From an uncultured Ruminococcus sp. (lineage in GTDB: Bacteria > Bacillota > Clostridia > Oscillospirales > Ruminococcaceae), in NCBI GenBank assembly GCA_902762785.1, contig CACWPL010000004.1, positions 1 through 64,000 of the forward strand: DNA of 64,000 nt, given 5' to 3'. Positions within the stretch are counted from its first letter, which is position 1. The number at the start of each line of letters is the position of its first letter. Shown piece after piece: positions 44,600 through 52,645 of the stretch. Position numbers and translations under genes: made by a program. The notes under the pieces are model-generated. The model was not told the origin of the DNA, did not search any database, and saw nothing but the letters and a program-made list of their open reading frames with translations.

Positions 44600-45316
44600 T
44601 CACATCGTCACCACGCCCTCGAGGGCGGTGCGGAGCTTGCCGATGATCTTCTTCTCGAGCCGGGATATGTAGGACTGCGAGATCCCGATGACGTCGGCGA
44701 CCTCCTTCTGCGTCAGCTCCCGGCGCCCGCCGAGGCCGAAGCGCAGCTCCATGATCTGCCGCTCGCGCGGGGGGAGCGCCTGCACCGCCGCGAGGACGAG
44801 CTGCTGCTCCGAGGCCTCCTCGATGCCGCGGGAGACGATGTCCTCCTCCGTGCCGAGCACGTCCGAGAGGAGGAGCTCATTGCCGTCGCGGTCGCCGCCG
44901 AGGGGCTCGTCGATGGAGACCTCGCCCCGGTACTGCGCGGCCTTGCGCAGGAACATCAGGATCTCGTTCTCGATGCAGCGCGAGGCGTAGGTGGCAAGGC
45001 GGATGTTCTTGTCCGGCCGGAAGGTGTTCACGGCCTTGATGAGCCCGATCGTGCCGATGGAGATAAAGTCCTCCAGGGTGGCGCCGCTGCCCTCGAAGCG
45101 CTTGGCGATGAACACGACGAGCCGCAGATTGTGGACGATGAGGGTCTGGCGTGCTTCGGGGTCGCCCTCCAAGAGACGATCGAAGACGGCGGCCTCCTCC
45201 TCGCGCGTGAGCGGCGGGGGCAAGGTGTCCGCGCCGCAGATGTAGTCCACCCGGCACGGGCGGATGCGCCCCAGGAGGCGCCGGAACAGGCGGCGGATGG
45301 CGTGGATGCAGGACAT
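44600..45316 (-). CDS. sigE: Sporulation sigma factor SigE (pro-sigma-E)
   Basis: Protein of 238 residues, the mother-cell early sigma factor. A basic, hydrophobic pro-sequence ([20 protein letters not shown]) is followed by the processing region [13 protein letters not shown], matching the site where SpoIIGA cleaves in Bacillus. Region 2 ([31 protein letters not shown]) and region 4 ([20 protein letters not shown]) are intact. AAAGGAGG precedes the ATG. It lies 26 bases after spoIIGA. Confidence 0.96.
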   Translation of the reverse strand: MSCIHAIRRLFRRLLGRIRPCRVDYICGADTLPPPLTREEEAAVFDRLLEGDPEARQTLIVHNLRLVVFIAKRFEGSGATLEDFISIGTIGLIKAVNTFRPDKNIRLATYASRCIENEILMFLRKAAQYRGEVSIDEPLGGDRDGNELLLSDVLGTEEDIVSRGIEEASEQQLVLAAVQALPPRERQIMELRFGLGGRRELTQKEVADVIGISQSYISRLEKKIIGKLRTALEGVVTM

Positions 45317-45342
45317 AGCGATCTCCTCCTTTGGATGATGAG

Positions 45343-46173
45343 TCACCGGAGCAGCCTTGGATGGAACACCGCGGCGCGTCCGGGACGGTCGGTGACGCCG
45401 ACAAGGGCGTCGATGCGGCGGGTATGGCCGTTCTGCACGACGGCGATCTGGTCCGGCCGGAACGCCCAGAGCATCCCGCTGCCGGAGACGGTCTCGAAGG
45501 GCAGCGGACGGAAGCCCTTGGCAGGCATCTCGTCCGGCAGCATCTCCGCGAGCGCCTCCCGCGGACAGATCACGACCGGGAGCCCCGTGAACAGGTCGGT
45601 GAGCACGTTGCCAGTGTCGCAGATGCCGTCGAGCAGGACGGTGCGGCCGTCCTTTTGGATGACGATCTGGGTCGGCACGTCCTCGGCGTGGCCGCGCTGG
45701 CGGATCCTGTCCCAGAGCTGGAGCGCCAGATACGCCGCGATCGTGCCGCCGATGAGCTGCATCAGCGACAGATCCGGGTACCAGCGTCCGCCCGCATAGA
45801 CCACGCGCGTGAGGCCTGCCGCGGCCATCGCCAGCAGCGCCCCGGCCAGCAGCATGCTCATCCCGAAGAGCCACACCACCTGCACCGCGAGCCGCCGCAG
45901 CGGCCGGACGCCGAACGCCGCCGCACACAGCAGCACCGCCCCCGCGATCTGCAGCGGCAGCATCGTCCACCCGGGCGGGGGCCGGAGCACGGTCAGGCAG
46001 GTCACGCAGCCGGCCGCGGCGGCCGTGAGCGCGCGTCCCGTGGAGAGGGGCGTGTGCGTGAAGCGTGCGGTCAGGCGCAGGAGCAGGAAGTTCATGTAGA
46101 GGTCGGTGACGATGAGGACGTCCAGATAGATCGTGTGGATGTGCCTCCCCCCTTTCGTGTGCTCTTTGTCCAT
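45343..46173 (-). CDS. spoIIGA: SpoIIGA, membrane aspartic protease for pro-SigE
   Basis: About 260-276 residues. Five hydrophobic helices fill the N-terminal half ([18 protein letters not shown] and others), followed by a cytoplasmic aspartic-protease domain with the active-site motif [13 protein letters not shown]. The start is uncertain. The family begins at IYLD (codon at 46131), but the only nearby in-frame ATG (46173) lies in the predicted -10 box. Between them is GGGGGAGG but no ATG/GTG/TTG. It is cotranscribed with sigE. Confidence 0.88.
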   Translation of the reverse strand: MDKEHTKGGRHIHTIYLDVLIVTDLYMNFLLLRLTARFTHTPLSTGRALTAAAAGCVTCLTVLRPPPGWTMLPLQIAGAVLLCAAAFGVRPLRRLAVQVVWLFGMSMLLAGALLAMAAAGLTRVVYAGGRWYPDLSLMQLIGGTIAAYLALQLWDRIRQRGHAEDVPTQIVIQKDGRTVLLDGICDTGNVLTDLFTGLPVVICPREALAEMLPDEMPAKGFRPLPFETVSGSGMLWAFRPDQIAVVQNGHTRRIDALVGVTDRPGRAAVFHPRLLR

Positions 46174-46205
46174 TATAGCACATCGCGGGCGCGAGGCGTG
46201 TCGAA
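46172..46205 (-). promoter_or_regulatory. spoIIG promoter with a Spo0A box at the -35
   Basis: A perfect 0A box TGTCGAA (46199-46205, plus strand) lies 21 bases from a TATAAT -10 (46177-46172, minus) with extended TGC. In Bacillus the spoIIG promoter likewise has an unusually long -35/-10 spacing (22 bp) with 0A boxes at the -35, activated by phosphorylated Spo0A. Confidence 0.8.
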
Positions 46206-46229
46206 AAGGGGACGGCATCATTTTCCACT

Positions 46230-46259
46230 GTATGAGACGGCGCTGCGCGGGGCATCCTC
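46230..46259 (+). promoter_or_regulatory. Possible sigma-F/sigma-G promoter of sigG
   Basis: GTATG (46230-46234), 18-bp spacer, CATCCTC (46253-46259). This loosely fits the forespore consensus (GNATR, CATNNTA) with two -10 mismatches. Confidence 0.4.
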
Positions 46260-46295
46260 ACTGAGAAGACCCACGCGACGCGAAAGGAGGCACCC

Positions 46296-47072
46296 ATGGC
46301 ATACCACAAGGTCACGATCTCCGGCATGGACACGTCCGACCTCAAGGTCATGAGCGAGGAGGAGAAGATGGCGCTCCTGCGCGAATACGGACAGACGGGC
46401 AGCAAGGCCGTGCGGGACAAGCTCATCCAAGGGAACCTGCGGCTCGTGCTGAGCATCGTCCAGCGGTTCGCAGGACGCGGGGAGGACGCGGACGACCTTT
46501 TCCAGATCGGCGTCATCGGCCTGATGAAGGCCATCAACAATTTTGACATGAGCAAGGAGGTGCGGTTCTCGACCTACTGCGTCCCGATGATCGCGGGGGA
46601 GCTGCGGCGGCATCTGCGCGACCACGGACAGATCCGCGTGAGCCGTTCCCTCCGCGACCTTGCCTATAAGGCGATCCAGGCGCGCGACCGGCTCACCCAT
46701 GCCCTCGGCCGTGAGCCGGACATCGACGAGATCGCCGCCGAGGTCGGGATGCCGCGCGCGGACATCACGGTCGCGCTCGAGAGCATCAGCGACCCCATCT
46801 CGCTCTATGAGCCGGTCTATTCGGATTCGGGCGACACGCTCTATGTCATGGATCAGCTCAGCGACCATGAGAGCGACGAGAGCTGGATCGCGCAGTTCTC
46901 GATCCGCGACGCCATCCGTGCCCTCGGCGACCGCGAGAAGACCATCCTCCGCCTGCGGTACTACCAGGGCCGCACGCAGACCGAGGTCGCCCGCGAGATC
47001 GGCATCTCCCAGGCGCAGGTCTCCCGCCTCGAGAAGAACGCCATCGCAAAGATCAAGGCCGCTGCACAGTGA
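46296..47072 (+). CDS. sigG: Forespore sigma factor SigG
   Basis: Protein of 258 residues, the late forespore sigma factor. The N-terminal [20 protein letters not shown] is typical of SigG. Region 2 ([35 protein letters not shown]), region 3 and region 4 ([20 protein letters not shown]) are intact. AAAGGAGG precedes the ATG. It is divergent from spoIIGA-sigE, whereas in Bacillus and most relatives sigG follows sigE in the same direction. Confidence 0.95.
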   Translation: MAYHKVTISGMDTSDLKVMSEEEKMALLREYGQTGSKAVRDKLIQGNLRLVLSIVQRFAGRGEDADDLFQIGVIGLMKAINNFDMSKEVRFSTYCVPMIAGELRRHLRDHGQIRVSRSLRDLAYKAIQARDRLTHALGREPDIDEIAAEVGMPRADITVALESISDPISLYEPVYSDSGDTLYVMDQLSDHESDESWIAQFSIRDAIRALGDREKTILRLRYYQGRTQTEVAREIGISQAQVSRLEKNAIAKIKAAAQ

Positions 47073-47078
47073 CCGCGC

Positions 47079-47112
47079 AAAAAAACGCCCCATCATCATG
47101 CGATGGGGCGTT
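47079..47112. terminator. Terminator between sigG and the murD operon
   Basis: An 11-bp stem (47084-47094 with 47102-47112). A strong T run lies on the minus-strand side (47085-47079), so it mainly ends the murD operon but may also stop sigG. Confidence 0.8.
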
Positions 47113-47136
47113 CAGCTCGTCGAAGAGGTGTCAGAG

Positions 47137-47847
47137 TCACGGCACGGTCAGGAGCTCGGAGCCGGCGGTGCGGGTGGTCTCGGCGGCGGCGCTCGCGTGT
47201 CCCTCCGTGTCGTAGGTCACATAGAGCAGGCACTCGACCGTGCTGCCGTCCTCGGCCGGATAGTTGTACTTATAGGTCTCCTGGAGGCCCTGTCCGGCCG
47301 CATAGAGGCGGCGCAGGGGCAGGGAGCCGACGAATCCCTGCACCGTGGCAGGTGTCATGCCCGTGGTGATGCCGGAGAGCTCGATGTGCGAACGGGACCG
47401 CGTACCGTGGCCGTTTCGCCCGAGCTGACGGTAGTCATAGTAGACGACCTGGGTGATGGTATCGTTGGAGGCGGCGCAGAAGATGACCCACTGCGGCACC
47501 TCGACCCCGGCGACGGTGGTCGTCTTGGGGCTCTCGTACACATAGGGATAGCCCGCACCGACCTGGGACACGACCGCCGACTCCGACGCCGTCAGGAGCT
47601 CGATCTTCGCGGCATCCTGCGCGGCACCGACGCTCATCCCGACCTGCTCGCCGAGCTTCGTGGCATAGCGGCGGCCATTGTTCCGCAGATTCGACCGCAG
47701 TATCGACACCACGAGCATCAGCAGCAAAAAGGCGATCACCGCCAGCAGCACGACAGCGCGCGGCGCCATCCTGCGGCGCTGCCGTTTCGCTGGCGCGGGC
47801 TGCGCGGCCTTGTTCTCAGTCTTGTTCTCGGACATGTTCTCTGCCAT
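47137..47847 (-). CDS. Membrane protein of unknown function, end of the murD operon
   Basis: Protein of 236 residues. A charged cytoplasmic N-terminus (NMSENKTENK, KRQRRR) leads to one transmembrane helix (AVVLLAVIAFLLLMLVVSIL) and a roughly 160-residue extracellular domain (WVIFCAASNDTITQVVYYDY, VECLLYVTYDTEG). No family was recognised. The second ATG (47847) has GGAGG at 8 bases. It is the last gene of the murD operon, 32 bases after the preceding stop. Confidence 0.75.
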   Translation of the reverse strand: MAENMSENKTENKAAQPAPAKRQRRRMAPRAVVLLAVIAFLLLMLVVSILRSNLRNNGRRYATKLGEQVGMSVGAAQDAAKIELLTASESAVVSQVGAGYPYVYESPKTTTVAGVEVPQWVIFCAASNDTITQVVYYDYRQLGRNGHGTRSRSHIELSGITTGMTPATVQGFVGSLPLRRLYAAGQGLQETYKYNYPAEDGSTVECLLYVTYDTEGHASAAAETTRTAGSELLTVP

Positions 47848-47879
47848 TTCCATGACCTCCCCGATGGTATCAAGATGTG

Positions 47880-49154
47880 TCAGAGGGCGATGAGCCCGCT
47901 CTCGAGCAGCTCCTGTGCTGCGAGCAGGATGGAGATGCGTGCGCTGCGGTAGCTGATGCCGCCCTGCATCCACGCCGCATAGGGCGGCCGCAGGGGACCG
48001 TCCGCGCTCAGCTCGATGGAGGCGCCGTTCGTGAAGGCGCCCGCCGCCATGATGACGGGGTCCTCATAGCCGGGCATCGGCCACGGCTCGGGCGTCACAT
48101 AGGCGTCGACCGGGGAGCCCTTCTGGATGCCCCGGCAGAAGGCGCAAAGTCCCTCCGGCGTGCCGAGCTGCACGGCCGTCACGATGTCGCCGCGGTCCGC
48201 ATCGGCAGCGGGCGAGCAGGGGAAGCCGAGCATCGTGAACACCTGCGAGGCGAAGACCGCCGTCTGCATGGCGTTCGCGACGGTGTCCGGCGCGAGGAAG
48301 AGTCCTTGGAACAGCTCACGGTCCATCCCGAGCGTGCAGCCGACCTCCTTGCCGAGGCCGACACAGGTCAGGCGGAAGGCGCAAAGCTCCACAAGGTCCG
48401 CGCGTCCGGCGATGTAGCCGCCCGTGCGCGCGATGCCGCCGCCGGCGTTCTTGATCATCGAGCCGATGATGAGGTCGGCGCCGACCTCGAGGGGCTCGCG
48501 AGTCTCGACGAACTCGCCGTAGCAGTTGTCCGTCATGACGATGCTCTCCGGGGAGACGGCGCGGATCGCGGCGATCAGCGTCTCGAGCTCGCCGATCGTG
48601 AACGCCTCCCGGAGCGAATAGCCCCGCGAGCGCTGGATATACGCGACCTTCGCGCCCTTGACGGCGGCCTGTACGGCGGCGATGTCCGGCTTGCCGTTCG
48701 CATCGAGATCGACGACCTCGCAGATGACGCCGAGGTCCTTGAGGGAGCCGCTGCCGGGGGTGCCGGTGAGGCCGAGGACGGGATGCAGCGTGTCATAGGG
48801 GGTGCCGGTGACGAACACGATCCGGTCGCCCGGCCGCAGCACGCCGAAGAGCGCCACACTCAGGGCATGGGTCCCGGAGACGAAATTGTGCCGCACGAGC
48901 GCGTCCTCCGCGCCGAGCACCTGCGCCCATACCTTGTCGAGCACGTCGCGCCCGACATCGCCGTAGCCGTAGCCCGTGCTCGCGCCGAAGCAGGTCTCGC
49001 TGACCTGATTCTGGGTGAACGCACGCAGCACCTTCGCGGCGTTATAGCGTGCCGTCTGGTCTATCTTCGCAAAGACCGGCGCACAGGCGGCCTCGGCCTT
49101 GTCGCCGAGCGCCTCGATGCGGGGGTCGAGGGGGAAAAATTCAGTGATCGCCAT
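47880..49154 (-). CDS. Methionine gamma-lyase family PLP enzyme (aluminium-resistance type)
   Basis: Protein of 424 residues. PLP-fold features of the YnbB/aluminium-resistance group are visible: HNFVSGTHALSVALFGVLRP, VMTDNCYGEFVE (PLP-binding Asp) and GSMIKNAGGGIARTGGYI (candidate Schiff-base Lys). It probably acts on sulfur amino acids by gamma- or beta-elimination; the exact substrate is unknown. The ATG at 49154 lies 14 bases inside the preceding gene. Confidence 0.88.
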   Translation of the reverse strand: MAITEFFPLDPRIEALGDKAEAACAPVFAKIDQTARYNAAKVLRAFTQNQVSETCFGASTGYGYGDVGRDVLDKVWAQVLGAEDALVRHNFVSGTHALSVALFGVLRPGDRIVFVTGTPYDTLHPVLGLTGTPGSGSLKDLGVICEVVDLDANGKPDIAAVQAAVKGAKVAYIQRSRGYSLREAFTIGELETLIAAIRAVSPESIVMTDNCYGEFVETREPLEVGADLIIGSMIKNAGGGIARTGGYIAGRADLVELCAFRLTCVGLGKEVGCTLGMDRELFQGLFLAPDTVANAMQTAVFASQVFTMLGFPCSPAADADRGDIVTAVQLGTPEGLCAFCRGIQKGSPVDAYVTPEPWPMPGYEDPVIMAAGAFTNGASIELSADGPLRPPYAAWMQGGISYRSARISILLAAQELLESGLIAL

Positions 49155-49929
49155 TGTCGAGAAGTCCCTTCGTGATCTGATCGGACGCCTCTTCCCGCTC
49201 GAGCACGAACTCCTCCTCGAGGACGGTGAAACCGATCTCGCGGTAGAAGCTCTCGCGGATGTCGAGCGCGTAGAGCACGGCCGTTTTCTTGAATTGTGCC
49301 AAAAAGCCCGCCAGCCAGCGCAGGAAGACCCGTGCATGGCCGAGCCCCCGTGCCTCCGGGAGCGTCGCCACCTCGCCGACGAGGACGTGGTCGTCGATGT
49401 CGAACATGATGGTCGCGGTGGTGCTGCCCTTGTAGGTCATGACGTGGCTCACGCCGTGACGGCAGCGGTGGGAGGTGTCGGTATACCAGAGCGGATAGTC
49501 CGCCAGATTGGGGAATCCCGCCTTGAGGATCTGGTACACATCGTCCAGCGAGGGGTTGAACTCCACGAAGGCCTCCGCCGAGGCCGCGTCCGGGTCGGGA
49601 TGGAGCTCGAAGGTGGTGCGGTGGAGGGAGCGGTACCCCGGGAGCATGTCCGCGAGGAGCGCCCGCACGGGCTCGTTGCACTCCACCCGGAAGGGCTGGT
49701 GCATCGCGATGAAGCCCGCGAGCTCGTCCGCCTCCTCCTCGTCCGCGCTGACGATCAGGATGGTGCTGTTGAAGCACAGCAGGATGCCGTCTGCCCCGAC
49801 ACTGAAGAATTGACAGAACGGATAATCCAGGCCATAGGCCTTATACAGGGAGTACATCTTGCGTCCCCGCCACGTTTTCCGCAGCAGGTAGGTGTTGAGG
49901 TCACATTCCCGGGTGATCTTTTTTATCAT
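49141..49929 (-). CDS. GNAT-family acetyltransferase
   Basis: Protein of 262 residues. The N-terminal part (about 1-120) has no recognised motif. The C-terminal half carries the GNAT acetyl-CoA loop VGEVATLPEARGLGHARVFL and the family's final strands ALDIRESFYREIGF. The substrate is unknown. It overlaps the acetyltransferase gene upstream by 4 bases and the PLP enzyme gene downstream by 14 bases. Confidence 0.85.
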   Translation of the reverse strand: MIKKITRECDLNTYLLRKTWRGRKMYSLYKAYGLDYPFCQFFSVGADGILLCFNSTILIVSADEEEADELAGFIAMHQPFRVECNEPVRALLADMLPGYRSLHRTTFELHPDPDAASAEAFVEFNPSLDDVYQILKAGFPNLADYPLWYTDTSHRCRHGVSHVMTYKGSTTATIMFDIDDHVLVGEVATLPEARGLGHARVFLRWLAGFLAQFKKTAVLYALDIRESFYREIGFTVLEEEFVLEREEASDQITKGLLDNGDH

Positions 49930-50567
49930 GTGTCAGGCTCCTGTTTCGGCGGGAAGAGGTGGGGCTTGTGCGCGACGGAATCCTCCTCGGTGATGGGGCG
50001 GATGGGCCTGCAGGGGACGCCTGCCGCGAGGACACCGGCGGGGATGTCGCGCGTGACCACGCTGCCCGCCCCGATCACGCTGCCGGCCCCGATCGTGACG
50101 CCGCCGCAGACCTTGACGTCACCGGCAAACCAGACGCCGTCCTCGATGGTGATGGGGGCGCCGTATTCGAGGTCATAGAGCGACCCGTCCTCGCGCGTGC
50201 GCATCCGGCGCTCCTCATTGAGGAGGGGATGGAGGGGCGTGAGGAGGGAGACGTTCGGCCCGAAGAACACGTCGTTCCCGATGGTGACGGGGCAGGTGTC
50301 GAGGATCGTCAGGTCGAAATTCGAGAAGCAGCGGTCGCCGAATCGCGTGTAGATGCCGTAATCGACAAAGAGCGGGGAGGAGATATACGTCCCCTCTCCG
50401 ATGTGGCCGAAGAGCGCGGTCAGCAGCTCGGTGCGGCGCGCCTCCTCGTCCTCGAAGGTGTCGTTGAACTGCTTCCAGAGGCGATGGGCGCGGCCGCGCT
50501 GTGCAGTCAGGGTCGGGTCGCTCGGGTCATAGAGCATCCCGGCCAGCATTTTTTCCTGTTCCGTCAT
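49926..50567 (-). CDS. Maltose/galactoside O-acetyltransferase-type enzyme
   Basis: Protein of 213 residues. The N-terminal Mac domain (MTEQEKMLAGMLYDPSDPTL) is followed by a left-handed beta-helix of hexapeptide repeats (VTIGNDVFFGPNVSLLTP, GVWFAGDVKVCGGVTIGAGS, VIGAGSVVTRDI). The catalytic-type His is in TPLHPL. It transfers acetyl from acetyl-CoA to a sugar hydroxyl. It begins 3 bases after the M42 stop. Confidence 0.92.
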   Translation of the reverse strand: MTEQEKMLAGMLYDPSDPTLTAQRGRAHRLWKQFNDTFEDEEARRTELLTALFGHIGEGTYISSPLFVDYGIYTRFGDRCFSNFDLTILDTCPVTIGNDVFFGPNVSLLTPLHPLLNEERRMRTREDGSLYDLEYGAPITIEDGVWFAGDVKVCGGVTIGAGSVIGAGSVVTRDIPAGVLAAGVPCRPIRPITEEDSVAHKPHLFPPKQEPDT

Positions 50568-50570
50568 TTC

Positions 50571-51629
50571 TCATTGCTCCATTTCATGCAGGATGGGCAG
50601 CATGGCACCGGCGAGCTGGCGGCTCTGCTCGATGTCGCTGATCTGCGCGACCGTGTAGGGCGCGTGCAGGTAGCGGCAGGGGATGGAGATGGCCATGGTC
50701 TGCACGCCGCCGCGGGAGATGTGGACGCTCCCGGCGTCGTTGCCGCCGGCGATGCGAGTCTTGGTCTGGCAGGGGATGCCGAGACGCTCGGCCTCCTGGA
50801 AAGCGGCGCGGTAGAGCCGTTTGTCGTAGATGGTCCGTCTGTCCATGAAGCTCACCACCGGCCCCTTCCCGAGGCGGCAGACGGCAGCGCCGCCCTGTAC
50901 GCCGTCGAGGTCGGCGGCGGTGGTCGTCTCGAGGATGAGCGCGGTGTCCGGCGCGATCGTGTAGGCCGCCGCCTGCGAGCCGCGCAGCCCGATCTCCTCC
51001 TGGACGAAGAAGGCGAACCAGGTGTCATACGCGATCTCGCCGCGGAGCATGTCGAGCATGGCCGCGCAGCCGAAGCGGTCGTCGATGGCCTTGGAGGCCA
51101 CACGGCCGCCGCCGAGGGGCGTCCATTCGCTGTAGTAGCAGACGCTGTCACCGGGGAGGATGCCGAGCTCGTCGACGGTGGCGTCATGGTCCTTCGTGCC
51201 GAGATCCACGATGAGCCCATCGGCCGTGGGCTTCTCGTCGCGCTCCTTGGCGGAGAGCAGGTGGACGGGCTTCGTCCCGACCACGCCGAGATACGGCGCA
51301 TGGTCGGCACCGGCCATGGCCGGGATCTGCACGGCGCGGCCGATGACCACGTCCGGCTCGATGCCCCCGACCGGCGCGACCGCGAGGCGTCCGTCCGGCA
51401 GGACCTCGGTCACGATCAGGCCGACCTCGTCCATATGCGCCCCGATCATGACGGTGCGCTTGGCGGGGGACTTGCCTTTTTTATGCACGAGCAGATTCCC
51501 GAGGGGGTCGGTCTTGACCTCCAGGATGTCCGGGAACTGTGCGATCTTCTCAGTGAGATAGTCCCTTACCGCGCCCTCGTCGCCGGAGATGCCGCAGAGC
51601 GCACAGAGCTCCTTCAGATACGTCAGCAT
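50571..51629 (-). CDS. M42-family metallopeptidase (glutamyl aminopeptidase-like), copy 2
   Basis: Protein of 352 residues. The metal and catalytic motifs are intact: GAHMDEVGL, SKAIDDRFGCAAMLD, FVQEEIGLRGSQAAA and the C-terminal CRYLHAPYTV His. It forms large oligomeric cytosolic aminopeptidases in the family. The ATG at 51629 overlaps the preceding stop (TGATG) with GAGGAGGTG upstream. It is related to, but clearly diverged from, the preceding gene, so they may form a heteromeric complex. Confidence 0.92.
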   Translation of the reverse strand: MLTYLKELCALCGISGDEGAVRDYLTEKIAQFPDILEVKTDPLGNLLVHKKGKSPAKRTVMIGAHMDEVGLIVTEVLPDGRLAVAPVGGIEPDVVIGRAVQIPAMAGADHAPYLGVVGTKPVHLLSAKERDEKPTADGLIVDLGTKDHDATVDELGILPGDSVCYYSEWTPLGGGRVASKAIDDRFGCAAMLDMLRGEIAYDTWFAFFVQEEIGLRGSQAAAYTIAPDTALILETTTAADLDGVQGGAAVCRLGKGPVVSFMDRRTIYDKRLYRAAFQEAERLGIPCQTKTRIAGGNDAGSVHISRGGVQTMAISIPCRYLHAPYTVAQISDIEQSRQLAGAMLPILHEMEQ

Positions 51630-52645
51630 CACGAGCACCTCCTCAGATAGGCAGCCAGGAGCTGGCCGGTCGCCTCGACGTCGGCAAGGTCGATGACCTC
51701 GACGGGCGTGTGCATGTAGCGCAGCGGGATGGAGACCGTGCAGGCCTCGACACCGCCGCGGCAGATCGAGAAGCGGTCGGCGTTCGTGCCGGTCGTCCCG
51801 GGCATGACCTCGATCTGGTAGGGGATGCCGTCCTCACGGCCGGCATCGGTGAGGTCGTCGGAGACATCGCGTGAAAGCGACGGTGAATAGCCGATCATCG
51901 GTCCGTCGCCCATGACGCCGGTCTTGTGGAGCTTGCCGTCTCCCGCAAAGGAGACGTCCACCGCGAGGGCGATGTCCGGGTCGGCGGTGAAGCACCCGAT
52001 GGCCGCGCCGCGCTCCCCGACCTCCTCCTGTGTGGAGAAGAGCACCGTGACCTTGCACGCGAGCGCTTCGTCCTGCAAAAGGTCGAGCGCATAGAGGATG
52101 GACGCCACGCCGCAGCGGTCGTCGAGCGCCGGCGAGGTGAAGCGTCCCTGCGGGAGCGCAGATGTCACACCGCAAAAGAGGATGCTGTCCCCCGGGCGGA
52201 CGATCTGGCGCAGCTCGTCGGCGGGATAGCCCGTGTCGATGCGGAGCGTCTCATAGGTCATGACCTTTTCGTCGCCGTTCGTCAGGTGGGGCGGGAGGCA
52301 GGAGAGGATGCCGTCGATCGGCTTCGTGCCGTAGATCTTGACGTGCTGGTCTGGGAGGATGCGGCGGTCGAGGCCGCCGATGTTCCCGGCCGTGACGAAG
52401 CCGTCATCGGTGACATCCGTCACGATCAGGCCGACCTGGTCGATGTGGGCATCGAGGAGGACGTGCGGGGCGTCCGGCGCCTGGCTGCCGAAGCTGCCGA
52501 CGACATTGCCCTTCTCGATGCGGGCATCGGGGCAGTAGTCGCGCAGGCGCGCGCAGGCGGCCTCGGCGGCAGCGGTCTCGTCACCGGAGATGCCCTGCGC
52601 CGTGCAGAGCGCGGTGAGGAGCGCTTCGAGAGCGGGACGTGTCAT
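51629..52645 (-). CDS. M42-family metallopeptidase, copy 1
   Basis: Protein of 338 residues. Motifs: LLDAHIDQVGLIVTD, SPALDDRCGVASILYALD, FSTQEEVGERGAAIG and a C-terminal RYMHTPVEV. The start overlaps the murD stop (ATGA). Placed with murD, it may recycle peptides; this is inference. Confidence 0.92.
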   Translation of the reverse strand: MTRPALEALLTALCTAQGISGDETAAAEAACARLRDYCPDARIEKGNVVGSFGSQAPDAPHVLLDAHIDQVGLIVTDVTDDGFVTAGNIGGLDRRILPDQHVKIYGTKPIDGILSCLPPHLTNGDEKVMTYETLRIDTGYPADELRQIVRPGDSILFCGVTSALPQGRFTSPALDDRCGVASILYALDLLQDEALACKVTVLFSTQEEVGERGAAIGCFTADPDIALAVDVSFAGDGKLHKTGVMGDGPMIGYSPSLSRDVSDDLTDAGREDGIPYQIEVMPGTTGTNADRFSICRGGVEACTVSIPLRYMHTPVEVIDLADVEATGQLLAAYLRRCS

